From NCBI GenBank assembly GCA_001708385.1, contig CP012388.1, positions 3,720,001 through 3,784,000 of the forward strand: a stretch of 64,000 bases of DNA. Direction: 5' to 3'. The first letter of the stretch is position 1. Each line of letters starts with the position of its first letter. This DNA comes from Flavobacterium psychrophilum (GTDB lineage: Bacteria; Bacteroidota; Bacteroidia; Flavobacteriales; Flavobacteriaceae). A model generated the notes under the pieces. That model worked only from the letters and a program-made list of their open reading frames with translations. It had not been told where the DNA came from and made no database searches. This document shows positions 1 through 7,416 of this stretch, piece after piece. The position numbers were made by a program, and so were the translations under genes.

Positions 1-1
1 C

Positions 2-124
2 ACTTATACCATAAAAGAGGCACACAAAGCCGATGATGGAGAGTACAAACTGGTACTGACAAAAGATGGTGTAGATACTACAGCAACTTTTACTGCTGCC
101 GGAGACCTTATCAAGATATACTAA
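2..124 (+). CDS. C-terminal end of an exported PepSY-like protein (partial)
   Basis: Only the last 40 codons are inside the window, ending in TAA; the frame is open to the left edge. The visible part alternates beta-strand-like segments and ends in a Lys-Asp-Gly turn, then Phe-Thr-Ala-Ala-Gly-Asp-Leu-Ile-Lys. That resembles the end of PepSY-like (putative beta-lactamase-inhibitor-like) periplasmic proteins of Bacteroidetes. The family call is a guess from a short tail. A strong terminator follows directly, so this is the last gene of its transcript. Confidence 0.5.
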   Translation, partial: TYTIKEAHKADDGEYKLVLTKDGVDTTATFTAAGDLIKIY

Positions 125-154
125 AAAAGAGAAGCTAATCAGCTTCTCTTTTTT
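125..154 (+). terminator. Rho-independent terminator
   Basis: A perfect 12-bp stem (125-136 with 141-152) closes a 4-nt AATC loop and is followed by T residues. It starts at the stop codon of the partial first gene. Confidence 0.9.
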
Positions 155-231
155 GCGTTAGAGATAGTAGCTACAGTCCGCAACGGAGTGAGGACTACAA
201 CTGATATTCTGCCGCTTAAGCGGAACGAGAA

Positions 232-876
232 CTATGATTTATGTTTTTGGCAATATTCGCAAACATTGCTAAGTATACATTCGCTGTGTTTCGGGTTTGT
301 TGGCCTGCAAATTTCACGTCCAAGGAATGAAAGTGCCATACCAACTTCTCCCCACATATCTTTCGGAAGTTTTTGCATCAATTGTTTTTCAATCTTTGTG
401 GCGTCACCATCAGTAGTAATACCAAGGCGGGGTGCAACACGAAGTACATGAAGATCTACTAAAATGCCTTCTGCATTTACGCCCGCTTCCCGCATTATGA
501 CGTTGGCAGATTTTCTGCCTACACCTTTGAGGGCAACAAGCTCTTTCATTGTTTTAGGGATATTCTTATCTTCTTTAACAGTTTCTGCAATTTCCTGAAG
601 CCAGGCAATTTTATTTCCGTTGAAACGTACTTTGGCGAGGTATTCATGCAATTCAGCACTATTGGCTTTCGATAAAGCTTTCATGTCAGGAAATTTTTTA
701 AAGAAGTCAACCGTTACTTTATTTATATTGGCATCACTATCCTGTGCAGCCAAGACAACCATAACCAGTAATTGGTAGATGTTTTTGTAGTGCAATGGAT
801 GCTCCTTGCCCTTATATTCAGCAATCAGTGGTTTTAAAGCTTTTGGCCAGTCGGTGCCTTCGTTAAAGAGATCCAT
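232..876 (-). CDS. nth: Endonuclease III-like DNA glycosylase/AP lyase
   Basis: 214 aa. Base-excision repair enzyme that removes oxidised pyrimidines and nicks abasic sites. The helix-hairpin-helix reads LKGVGRKSANV (about 116-126), with catalytic Lys122, and the catalytic Asp is D141 in VDLHVLRV. The C-terminal iron-sulfur loop is unusual. The usual spacing C-X6-C-X2-C-X5-C is kept, but the second ligand position is His197 (C190, H197, C200, C206); an extra Cys209 lies nearby. The start ATG overlaps the msrB stop as TAATG, so the two are probably translationally coupled. The family assignment is firm; whether the cluster is still assembled is open. Confidence 0.9.
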   Translation of the reverse strand: MDLFNEGTDWPKALKPLIAEYKGKEHPLHYKNIYQLLVMVVLAAQDSDANINKVTVDFFKKFPDMKALSKANSAELHEYLAKVRFNGNKIAWLQEIAETVKEDKNIPKTMKELVALKGVGRKSANVIMREAGVNAEGILVDLHVLRVAPRLGITTDGDATKIEKQLMQKLPKDMWGEVGMALSFLGREICRPTNPKHSECILSNVCEYCQKHKS

Positions 877-1271
877 TACTCTTGCTTTAGGTCAACAGAA
901 AGAGAATTTACACAGTAGCGTTGTCCCGTTTCGGTAGGGCCATCATCAAATACATGTCCTAAATGACTCCCGCAGTTAGCGCAAAGTATTTCTGTTCTCA
1001 GCATTCCATGGGTAGTGTCCTTTATATATTCTACCTTTCCTGGGATAGACTCATCAAAAGACGGCCATCCACAACTGGATTGAAACTTAGAATCACTTTC
1101 AAAAAGTGCTTCGCCGCAAGCACCGCAACAATAGGTACCTTTATCAAAAGCAAGGTTATATTTTCCTGAATGTGGAAATTCAGTTCCTTTTTCGCGTAAT
1201 ATCTTGTATCGTTCAAGGCCAAGTTCTTGTTTCCACTCAGCTTCGGATTTCTCTATATTATAATTTTTCAT
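876..1271 (-). CDS. msrB: Peptide-methionine (R)-S-oxide reductase, cytosolic
   Basis: 131 aa from the ATG at 1271; the frame extends upstream only to a TTG, so the ATG is preferred. Reduces methionine-R-sulfoxide in proteins. It has the zinc-binding CGAC and CANC pairs, the SSCGWPSF segment and the catalytic Cys of RYCVNS near the C-terminus (about residue 120). There is no signal peptide, so it should act in the cytoplasm. It lies between a second, lipoprotein MsrB and nth, which fits an oxidative-damage repair cluster. Confidence 0.93.
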   Translation of the reverse strand: MKNYNIEKSEAEWKQELGLERYKILREKGTEFPHSGKYNLAFDKGTYCCGACGEALFESDSKFQSSCGWPSFDESIPGKVEYIKDTTHGMLRTEILCANCGSHLGHVFDDGPTETGQRYCVNSLSVDLKQE

Positions 1272-1372
1272 AGCTTGAAATGTTTGTTTGTATTTAACAA
1301 ATTTACACAAAAGTTTGTCTGTCCTTCTTAATTAAAAAGAAAGGCACTGTTAATCTGCTCATAAACGTGGTA

Positions 1373-1882
1373 CTATTTTTTAGCGGGGATAAACCTGATG
1401 GAAACCGAGTTGGTACAAAATCGTTTCCCTGTAGTTTCTTCGGGGCCATCATCAAAAACGTGACCCAGGTGACCGCAACAATTGGAGCACATCACTTCAA
1501 CACGCTTCATTCCCAAAGTATTATCTTCCTTGTAGACTACACTTCCTTCAATAGCCTGATCGAAAGAAGGCCATCCACAGGATGAATCAAATTTTGCATC
1601 GGATTTGAATAGTGGGTTACCGCAAGCCGCACAAACGTATACCCCGTTTTCGAAATGTTTATAATACTCTCCTGTAAAAGGCCTTTCAGTTGCTTTTTCA
1701 CGTAACACCTCGTACTGTTCCTGCGTTAAAACTTTTTTCCATTCTGCATCGGTACTGTAAGGAGTGATTTTTGCTTTTTTAACGGACTGTTGTGGTGTTT
1801 CCTTTTTTGTGGTTTGTTTCTTTTCCTGCCCCTGACAAGAAACAAGGGTAAACAGGAAAATAATGATAGCTATTTTTTTCAT
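1373..1882 (-). CDS. msrB: Peptide-methionine (R)-S-oxide reductase, predicted lipoprotein
   Basis: 169 aa. It begins with a lipoprotein signal (lipobox LVSC, lipid-bearing Cys16) and a Lys/Thr/Gln-rich linker, followed by a full MsrB domain: CAAC and CSNC zinc pairs, SSCGWPSF and catalytic Cys156 in RFCTNS. It should repair oxidised methionines of envelope proteins. Its start overlaps the stop of the upstream alpha/beta hydrolase by four bases (ATGA). It is clearly diverged from the cytosolic MsrB next to it, so this is an old duplication. Confidence 0.93.
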   Translation of the reverse strand: MKKIAIIIFLFTLVSCQGQEKKQTTKKETPQQSVKKAKITPYSTDAEWKKVLTQEQYEVLREKATERPFTGEYYKHFENGVYVCAACGNPLFKSDAKFDSSCGWPSFDQAIEGSVVYKEDNTLGMKRVEVMCSNCCGHLGHVFDDGPEETTGKRFCTNSVSIRFIPAKK

Positions 1883-2742
1883 AATTCTAAAAATTGAATA
1901 ATTTTTTTAATGACTTTACTGTCGCCTAAAATTTTACGGTGTCCTAATCCTTCAGTAATCATCAACTCGGCGTTCGCCAGATGTTCAGCGATATGGTGTG
2001 CCGCACTAGAAGGTACATCGCCGTCATCTTTATCATGAATAACCAGCACAGGTATAGTGACATCCTTTGCTGCTATATACGCCGAATAATTGTTAATGGT
2101 TTCATTGAATTTCTTTTCAAACAACCGTATCATCAGCTTACCGGTAGCAATATTCATTCCTAATTTTTCTGAAAAGTCATCCATAATATCTTTTACTATG
2201 TCACCGCTGCCAATAGTGACCGCCTTATGAACTTTTAGGCCTCTTTTAATAGCATTAAGTACAGCCATTGCGCCAAGCGAATGCCCGATTGCATATTCGA
2301 ATGGACCGAATTGTTTTTCCAGTTCGAGGATACACGCGATAAACTCTGTCATGTCGCTTGTTTTACTACCGGATTTACCATGTGCAGGAGCATCAAAACT
2401 TACAGTAGAATATCCATTTTTAAGTAATCTGTCGGCAATACTTCTAAGCTGTGTTCCGCGGCCACTCCAACCATGTACAAGTAATACTTTACGGTTACTG
2501 TCTCCGTAATGGTATACCGTGATTGTTTTATCCAGAGCCGGGATATATACCTGTTCCTGTTTGCTATTGGCATCCATTTCTTCTTCCCGTTTAGGAAGCT
2601 TATATTTAATTGGAGTTGTAAATAATTTGATAGCAAATTTAGCAGCCAGTCGGGGAGAAGTAACTTCCAATATTTTTACAGTAATTAATATAGGCTTAGG
2701 TATTCTAAGCGATTGACGATGCTTTTTAGGTGTGTTTGACAT
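1879..2742 (-). CDS. Alpha/beta-fold hydrolase
   Basis: 287 aa, no signal peptide. The N-terminal 60 residues are basic and may pack against membrane. The fold begins with VLLVHGWSGRG (oxyanion region, about 86-96). The nucleophile is Ser155 in GHSLG, an acid residue lies in HDKDDGDVP (D240 or D242), and His268 is in GLGHRK, completing the triad. It resembles serine esterases/lipases acting on small acyl substrates; the substrate cannot be told from sequence. It is first in the leftward cluster with two msrB genes and nth. Confidence 0.85.
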   Translation of the reverse strand: MSNTPKKHRQSLRIPKPILITVKILEVTSPRLAAKFAIKLFTTPIKYKLPKREEEMDANSKQEQVYIPALDKTITVYHYGDSNRKVLLVHGWSGRGTQLRSIADRLLKNGYSTVSFDAPAHGKSGSKTSDMTEFIACILELEKQFGPFEYAIGHSLGAMAVLNAIKRGLKVHKAVTIGSGDIVKDIMDDFSEKLGMNIATGKLMIRLFEKKFNETINNYSAYIAAKDVTIPVLVIHDKDDGDVPSSAAHHIAEHLANAELMITEGLGHRKILGDSKVIKKIIQFLEL

Positions 2743-2940
2743 GGTATTGAAATTACTATACCAAGTTACGTAATATCTTCGGCTTATTTTATCGAGACAT
2801 AATTCTTATTGATCTGCCATCGAAAAATTTTAACGGTAATTTAAACATTCACAATACTTTAACTAAAATGTGATTTTTTTCGGAAATACTTATAAAATGA
2901 ATTCACTAAATTTGGATAGAATTTATAAATTTTCGACCCC

Positions 2941-3756
2941 ATGAAGAAAAGTGTTTTTGCACTGTCTGCTCTTTTGCTGGCTACGGTATTTGCCTGTAGC
3001 ACAAACCCTTTTACAGGTAAAAAGGATCTGAACTTTGTGTCTAACGACCAAATATTTCCAACTGCGTTTCAGCAGTACGACCAATTTTTAAAAGAGAATA
3101 AAGTAATAAAGGGTACTGCCGACGCACAACGCGTGGTGACAGTAGGCCAAAAGATCAAGGCTGCTGCCGAAAAATACCTTAATGCTAATGGTTATCAGGG
3201 ATATCTTAATGGTTACGAATGGGAATATAACCTGGTTCAGGACCCTGCAGTAAATGCATGGTGTATGCCGGGCGGTAAGATTGTAGTATACACAGGTATA
3301 TTGCCAGTTACTAAAGATGATGCCGGGCTTGCTACTGTAATGGGGCACGAGGTTGCTCACGCATTGGTAAACCATGGTGCACAACGTATGAGTGCTTCCC
3401 AGCTTCAGGAAATTGGTGCTGCGGGTGTTCAGGCGGCGACAGCAGGTAAGAGTGCAGCAGCACAAAACATATACATGCAGGCCTATGGTATTACCAGCGA
3501 ATATGGCGGAATGCTGCCATTTAGCCGTAAGCATGAAAACGAAGCCGATGAAATTGGCCTTACCCTTATGGCTATTGCAGGATACAATCCGGATAAAGCA
3601 GTTGAGTTTTGGCAGAGGATGGAAGCTAATGCCGGAGGTGCTGCACCACCGGAGTTTATGAGTACGCACCCGTCAGGTTCAACAAGGATTGCAAATATTA
3701 AAAGCCTTGCTCCAAATGCAAAAGCGCAAGCTGCCAAATTTGGTGTGAAGTTTTAA
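2941..3756 (+). CDS. M48-family metalloprotease, lipoprotein
   Basis: 271 aa. The lipobox VFAC places the lipidated Cys at 19. The zinc site is HEVAH (136-140), and the downstream ENEAD motif supplies the third ligand (Glu199) and Asp203, giving the HExxH...ExxxD pattern of M48 peptidases. The layout is like the periplasmic outer-membrane quality-control proteases LoiP/BepA, but without TPR repeats. The likely role is degrading misfolded envelope proteins. Monocistronic: long flanks and a terminator follow. Confidence 0.92.
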   Translation: MKKSVFALSALLLATVFACSTNPFTGKKDLNFVSNDQIFPTAFQQYDQFLKENKVIKGTADAQRVVTVGQKIKAAAEKYLNANGYQGYLNGYEWEYNLVQDPAVNAWCMPGGKIVVYTGILPVTKDDAGLATVMGHEVAHALVNHGAQRMSASQLQEIGAAGVQAATAGKSAAAQNIYMQAYGITSEYGGMLPFSRKHENEADEIGLTLMAIAGYNPDKAVEFWQRMEANAGGAAPPEFMSTHPSGSTRIANIKSLAPNAKAQAAKFGVKF

Positions 3757-3796
3757 TTTAAGTATGTAGAATAGATATATTAGATACTAGACTTAC

Positions 3797-3823
3797 AAAA
3801 AGCTACCTTAGGGTGGCTTTTTT
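3797..3823 (+). terminator. Rho-independent terminator after the M48 protease gene
   Basis: The stem AAAAGCTACC pairs with GGTGGCTTTT (one G-U pair) around a TTAG loop and runs into T residues. Confidence 0.8.
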
Positions 3824-3913
3824 ATATTATAGTGTAAACTTTACGACTTTATAACTTTGGACTTTACGACTTATCAAAAAATAAATTAGCTTTGGCTCAC
3901 CAAACCAATATAT

Positions 3914-5206
3914 ATGGCACAATTAGAAAAAGGCAGCAAAAAGCTGCTTAATGCATGGGCTTTCTACGACTGGGCGAACTCAGTTTACAGTCTTGTTATC
4001 GCTTCGGCAATATTTCCCATTTTTTATGATCTCATTTTTGAACTTAAGGGAATAAAGCACATCGCTGTTTTTGGCACTTCTATGAAAAGCACCGCGCTTA
4101 TAAGTTTTGTAACGGCATTTGCCTTTTTAGTTGTAGCTTTTATTTCCCCGCTTCTTTCAGGTATTGCAGATTATGTGGGAAATAAGAAAAGCTTTCTTAA
4201 ACTATTTTGCTACATAGGTGCGATATCATGCATTGGTCTATACTGGTTTGATCTTGACAATATTTACTGGAGCCTTGTTTGCTACTTTTTTGGACTGATA
4301 GGATTTTGGGGTAGCCTTGTGTTTTACAACTCGTATCTGCCGGATATTGCATTTCCCGATCAGCAGGATGCGGTAAGCGCACGCGGATATTCAATGGGAT
4401 ATATTGGTAGTGTTATCTTGCTTATCATCAATCTTGCGATGGTAATGTCGGTAGAAGATTCGGAGAAAGAGCAGATGATGCGTTACTCATTTGTATCAGT
4501 AGGTATATGGTGGATCGTATTTAGCCAGTATACGTATTACTATCTGCCGAAAGGCACTAAAGAAGGCAAAAAAGTAACAGGAGATGTAATTTTTAACGGT
4601 TTTAGGGAGTTAAGAAAAGTCTGGGCACAGCTAAAGCAGAATATCACGCTTAAAAGATATCTTGGAGGTTTCTTTGTTTACAGTATGGCCGTACAGACAG
4701 TTATGCTTGTTGCAACCTATTTTGGTGCAGAAGAAATAGAGTGGGGTGAAGGCGGTGCGAAACAGATGGGGCTTATTGTGAGCATCCTTCTTATTCAGCT
4801 TATTGCCGTTGCCGGTGCTGTAATTACATCGAAACTTTCAGCGAAATATGGTAATATAAAAACGCTTATCGGAATTAACTGTATATGGGCCGTAATATGT
4901 ATATGTGCCTTTTTTGTAACACAGCCGATAGAATTTTATGTTACAGCTGCTTTTGTAGGTCTGGTTATGGGAGGGATACAATCGCTATCGCGTTCTACCT
5001 ATTCTAAGTTTTTGCCGGAGACTACAGATACAGCTTCGTTCTTTAGTTTTTATGATGTTACAGAAAAGATAGGTATTGTTATAGGTATGCTTTTATATGG
5101 TGCTATCGATCAGATATTTGGCAGCATGCGTTATTCTGTAGTATTTTTAACAATATTCTTTATAATGGGAATATTTTTACTGTTAAGAGTAGAGAAAAAG
5201 AGGTAG
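3914..5206 (+). CDS. MFS transporter, UMF1 (Atg22-like) family
   Basis: 430 aa with about 12 hydrophobic segments. The N-terminus NAWAFYDWANSVYSLVIAS is the hallmark of the UMF1 group (Atg22-like major facilitators). A long charged loop of Lys/Glu-rich residues around 210-240 separates the two six-helix halves. In yeast Atg22 exports amino acids from the vacuole; the substrate of the bacterial members is not established. It stands alone between two terminator-bounded units. Confidence 0.88.
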   Translation: MAQLEKGSKKLLNAWAFYDWANSVYSLVIASAIFPIFYDLIFELKGIKHIAVFGTSMKSTALISFVTAFAFLVVAFISPLLSGIADYVGNKKSFLKLFCYIGAISCIGLYWFDLDNIYWSLVCYFFGLIGFWGSLVFYNSYLPDIAFPDQQDAVSARGYSMGYIGSVILLIINLAMVMSVEDSEKEQMMRYSFVSVGIWWIVFSQYTYYYLPKGTKEGKKVTGDVIFNGFRELRKVWAQLKQNITLKRYLGGFFVYSMAVQTVMLVATYFGAEEIEWGEGGAKQMGLIVSILLIQLIAVAGAVITSKLSAKYGNIKTLIGINCIWAVICICAFFVTQPIEFYVTAAFVGLVMGGIQSLSRSTYSKFLPETTDTASFFSFYDVTEKIGIVIGMLLYGAIDQIFGSMRYSVVFLTIFFIMGIFLLLRVEKKR

Positions 5207-5254
5207 TTTATATCTAATTTCTATTATATTTGGACTGAAAAATATTTTAGAACC

Positions 5255-6187
5255 ATGAAAAAGATTAAAGCCCTATTATCTGTATTTGCTGTAGTTTTTG
5301 CTGCGGTAAACTTTACTTCTTGTGATACCGAACCTGTAGACCCTGTTTTGTTAGACAATATTGGACAGCAACCTGGTACACCAGGTCCAGCAGTATTTAA
5401 AGCAGATTTTAGCGGGAATACATTTGTGGCAACAAGTTCTGCTGCTGTTATAAGTAATGCAAATGTGGCTATTACCGGTCTTAAAGGTACTAATGGTGAA
5501 GCTTTTTCTGTACTTATAAATGGCACTGCTGTTGGTAGTTATTCTGCTGACAAAGTTATCTTAGACTATAACCCGGGCACTTCTGAATATTCATATAGCA
5601 ACGTTGATCTTACTACAGGTCAGGAATCAGGAAGTGTTTCTATTACAAGTATAGATACAGTAAACAAAACAATATCGGGTACTTTTAGCTTTGTAGGCTG
5701 GTGGACCGATGCTACTTTAAACCTGCCTTCTATTGCTTTTACGAATGGCGTGTTTACAAACGTTCCGTACACTGGTAACGCCGGTGGAGGTCCTGTAACA
5801 GGAACTGAAGAATTTTTTAAAGCAAGAGTTGACGGTCAGGATAATACATACGAAGATGCTGATCTGGGTGTAGCAGTTGGTGGTGGTAGCGGCGGAGTTG
5901 AAGTTATAACTATCAACGCATTTGCTCCAGATCATGAGTTAATTGTTTCAGCTCATTCCGATATAACTCCCGGTACGTACCAATTTGGCAACGGATCGGC
6001 AAGTGTAGCAAGCGCAACATTTGTGTCTGCTGCTGATGAAAGTTTTCCTGTAACAGGAGGAGCATTAACTATTACAAGTAATGTAAACGGATTTTTAAAA
6101 GGAACTTTTAGCTTTACGGTTACAAATACTGAGGGTGAAACGCATACCGTAACTAATGGTGATTTTAATATAGAATACGATTTCTAA
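5255..6187 (+). CDS. Lipoprotein of a two-gene paralog pair (DUF6252-like)
   Basis: 310 aa. Lipobox FTSC with Cys23, followed directly by Asp-Thr-Glu. The first ~60 residues (CDTEPVDPVLL, then IGxQPGTxGPAVFKxDF) are shared with the next gene. The rest is beta-rich, with two similar halves: one at about 45-165 and one starting at FFKARVDG (about 186). The second half resembles DUF6252-type domains of Bacteroidetes lipoproteins; this is a tentative call. Probably faces the periplasm or cell surface. No enzymatic motif was seen. A TATATTTG box lies at 5225-5232, without a clear -33 element. Confidence 0.75.
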   Translation: MKKIKALLSVFAVVFAAVNFTSCDTEPVDPVLLDNIGQQPGTPGPAVFKADFSGNTFVATSSAAVISNANVAITGLKGTNGEAFSVLINGTAVGSYSADKVILDYNPGTSEYSYSNVDLTTGQESGSVSITSIDTVNKTISGTFSFVGWWTDATLNLPSIAFTNGVFTNVPYTGNAGGGPVTGTEEFFKARVDGQDNTYEDADLGVAVGGGSGGVEVITINAFAPDHELIVSAHSDITPGTYQFGNGSASVASATFVSAADESFPVTGGALTITSNVNGFLKGTFSFTVTNTEGETHTVTNGDFNIEYDF

Positions 6188-6208
6188 GAGAATATAATTT
6201 AGAATATG

Positions 6209-6234
6209 AATCCGCCTTAGGGCGGATTTTTTTA
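6209..6234 (+). terminator. Rho-independent terminator
   Basis: The 8-bp stem AATCCGCC/GGCGGATT with TTAG loop is followed by seven or more T residues. The terminator after the paralog at 7246 uses the same ATCCGC stem core, so the duplication probably included it. Confidence 0.9.
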
Positions 6235-6329
6235 TGGGAATATATTAGTAAGAATTATTTAACGTATACGTAATCATTTTTGTGAAATTCTGCTATATTT
6301 GAAACTGTAAAAAATTAACCGACCTTATT

Positions 6330-7229
6330 ATGAAAAAATTTATGAAGCTTTCGGCTTTATTCCTATTATCTGCAATTAGTTTTGTTTCATGCGATACAGA
6401 AGCTGTTGATCCTGTATTACTTGAGACTATCGGAGAACAGCCCGGTACCGTGGGGCCTGCTGTATTTAAGGTTGACTTTAGTAATGCAACACATACTGCA
6501 GTGGCTGCAACAGCAAACTACCAGGAAGGTGTGCTTAACATTGGCGCTGTTTTAAATGCAAATGGAGAGGCACTATCTATAAGTATTGATGATACTGCCG
6601 TTAAAACATATACAGAATCTTTTATAGGATATTTTCCGGGTAACAGTTCTGCAATAGGCTATCTGAATATTGATCCTACTACAGGTAATAACCAGGGAAG
6701 CGTTACTATTACAAAGTTTGATGCTGTGAACAAAACAATATCAGGAAGGTTTAATTTTACAGGATGGTATGGGGATGCAACGATGAACCTGCCCTCTATA
6801 GCATTTACAAACGGTATTTTTGAAAATATTCCTGTTATTGGTTTACCTGATAATCCGGGCACAAATCCGGTTAATGAAAAGTTTTTTAAAGCTAAAGTTA
6901 ACGGAACGGCAAAAACGTTCGGCACTATCATGACCTTCGGAGAGGGAAATACATGGACGATTAGCGCAACTAATACTGCATCTCAGGAAAGTATGAGCAT
7001 TACTATTCCGGAAACAATTACACCGGGTACTTACCCGCTTGAAGTGTTTACAAAATATTTTGCAAGCTACATTAGCTTAACAGGGGACGGTTTTTCATCA
7101 GACAGCGGTACGCTTACAATTACCTCTCATTCTAACGGATGGATAAAAGGAACGTTCTCTTTCAGCGGAGAAGATATTGACGGAAATTTAAAAACGGTAA
7201 CTGAAGGACAATTCAGTCTGCAGGACTAA
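6330..7229 (+). CDS. Lipoprotein, paralog of the preceding gene (DUF6252-like)
   Basis: 299 aa. Lipobox FVSC with Cys21, then the same start of the mature protein as the gene before it (CDTEAVDPVLL...GPAVFKVDF). Shared internal landmarks include the NKTISGxFxFxGW and NLPSIAFTNG segments and the closing KGTFSFS...VTEGQF strand. The two genes are tandem duplicates, diverged mainly in the second half. The role is unknown; likely a surface or periplasmic beta-sandwich protein. Confidence 0.75.
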   Translation: MKKFMKLSALFLLSAISFVSCDTEAVDPVLLETIGEQPGTVGPAVFKVDFSNATHTAVAATANYQEGVLNIGAVLNANGEALSISIDDTAVKTYTESFIGYFPGNSSAIGYLNIDPTTGNNQGSVTITKFDAVNKTISGRFNFTGWYGDATMNLPSIAFTNGIFENIPVIGLPDNPGTNPVNEKFFKAKVNGTAKTFGTIMTFGEGNTWTISATNTASQESMSITIPETITPGTYPLEVFTKYFASYISLTGDGFSSDSGTLTITSHSNGWIKGTFSFSGEDIDGNLKTVTEGQFSLQD

Positions 7230-7245
7230 AAATATAGATTGAATT

Positions 7246-7273
7246 AAAAATCCGCCTTGTGCGGATTTTTTTA
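7246..7273 (+). terminator. Rho-independent terminator
   Basis: The stem AAAAATCCGC/GCGGATTTTT with a 5-nt loop is followed by further T residues. Confidence 0.9.
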
Positions 7274-7416
7274 TGGCACAAAGATTGTCATAATAGTATG
7301 CAGAGATACAATTATTTACTGCATCATATTGATACATAGAGCGAAAGACCGATTTTAAATACTCGTTAATTCTGCTTTATGTTTATGTTTAATGACAAAA
7401 TGACTTTTATCCTACT

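Noticed and set aside
3088..3669. 193-codon minus-strand open frame opposite the M48 protease gene
   Set aside because: Shadow of the real gene; Cys/His-rich nonsense composition.
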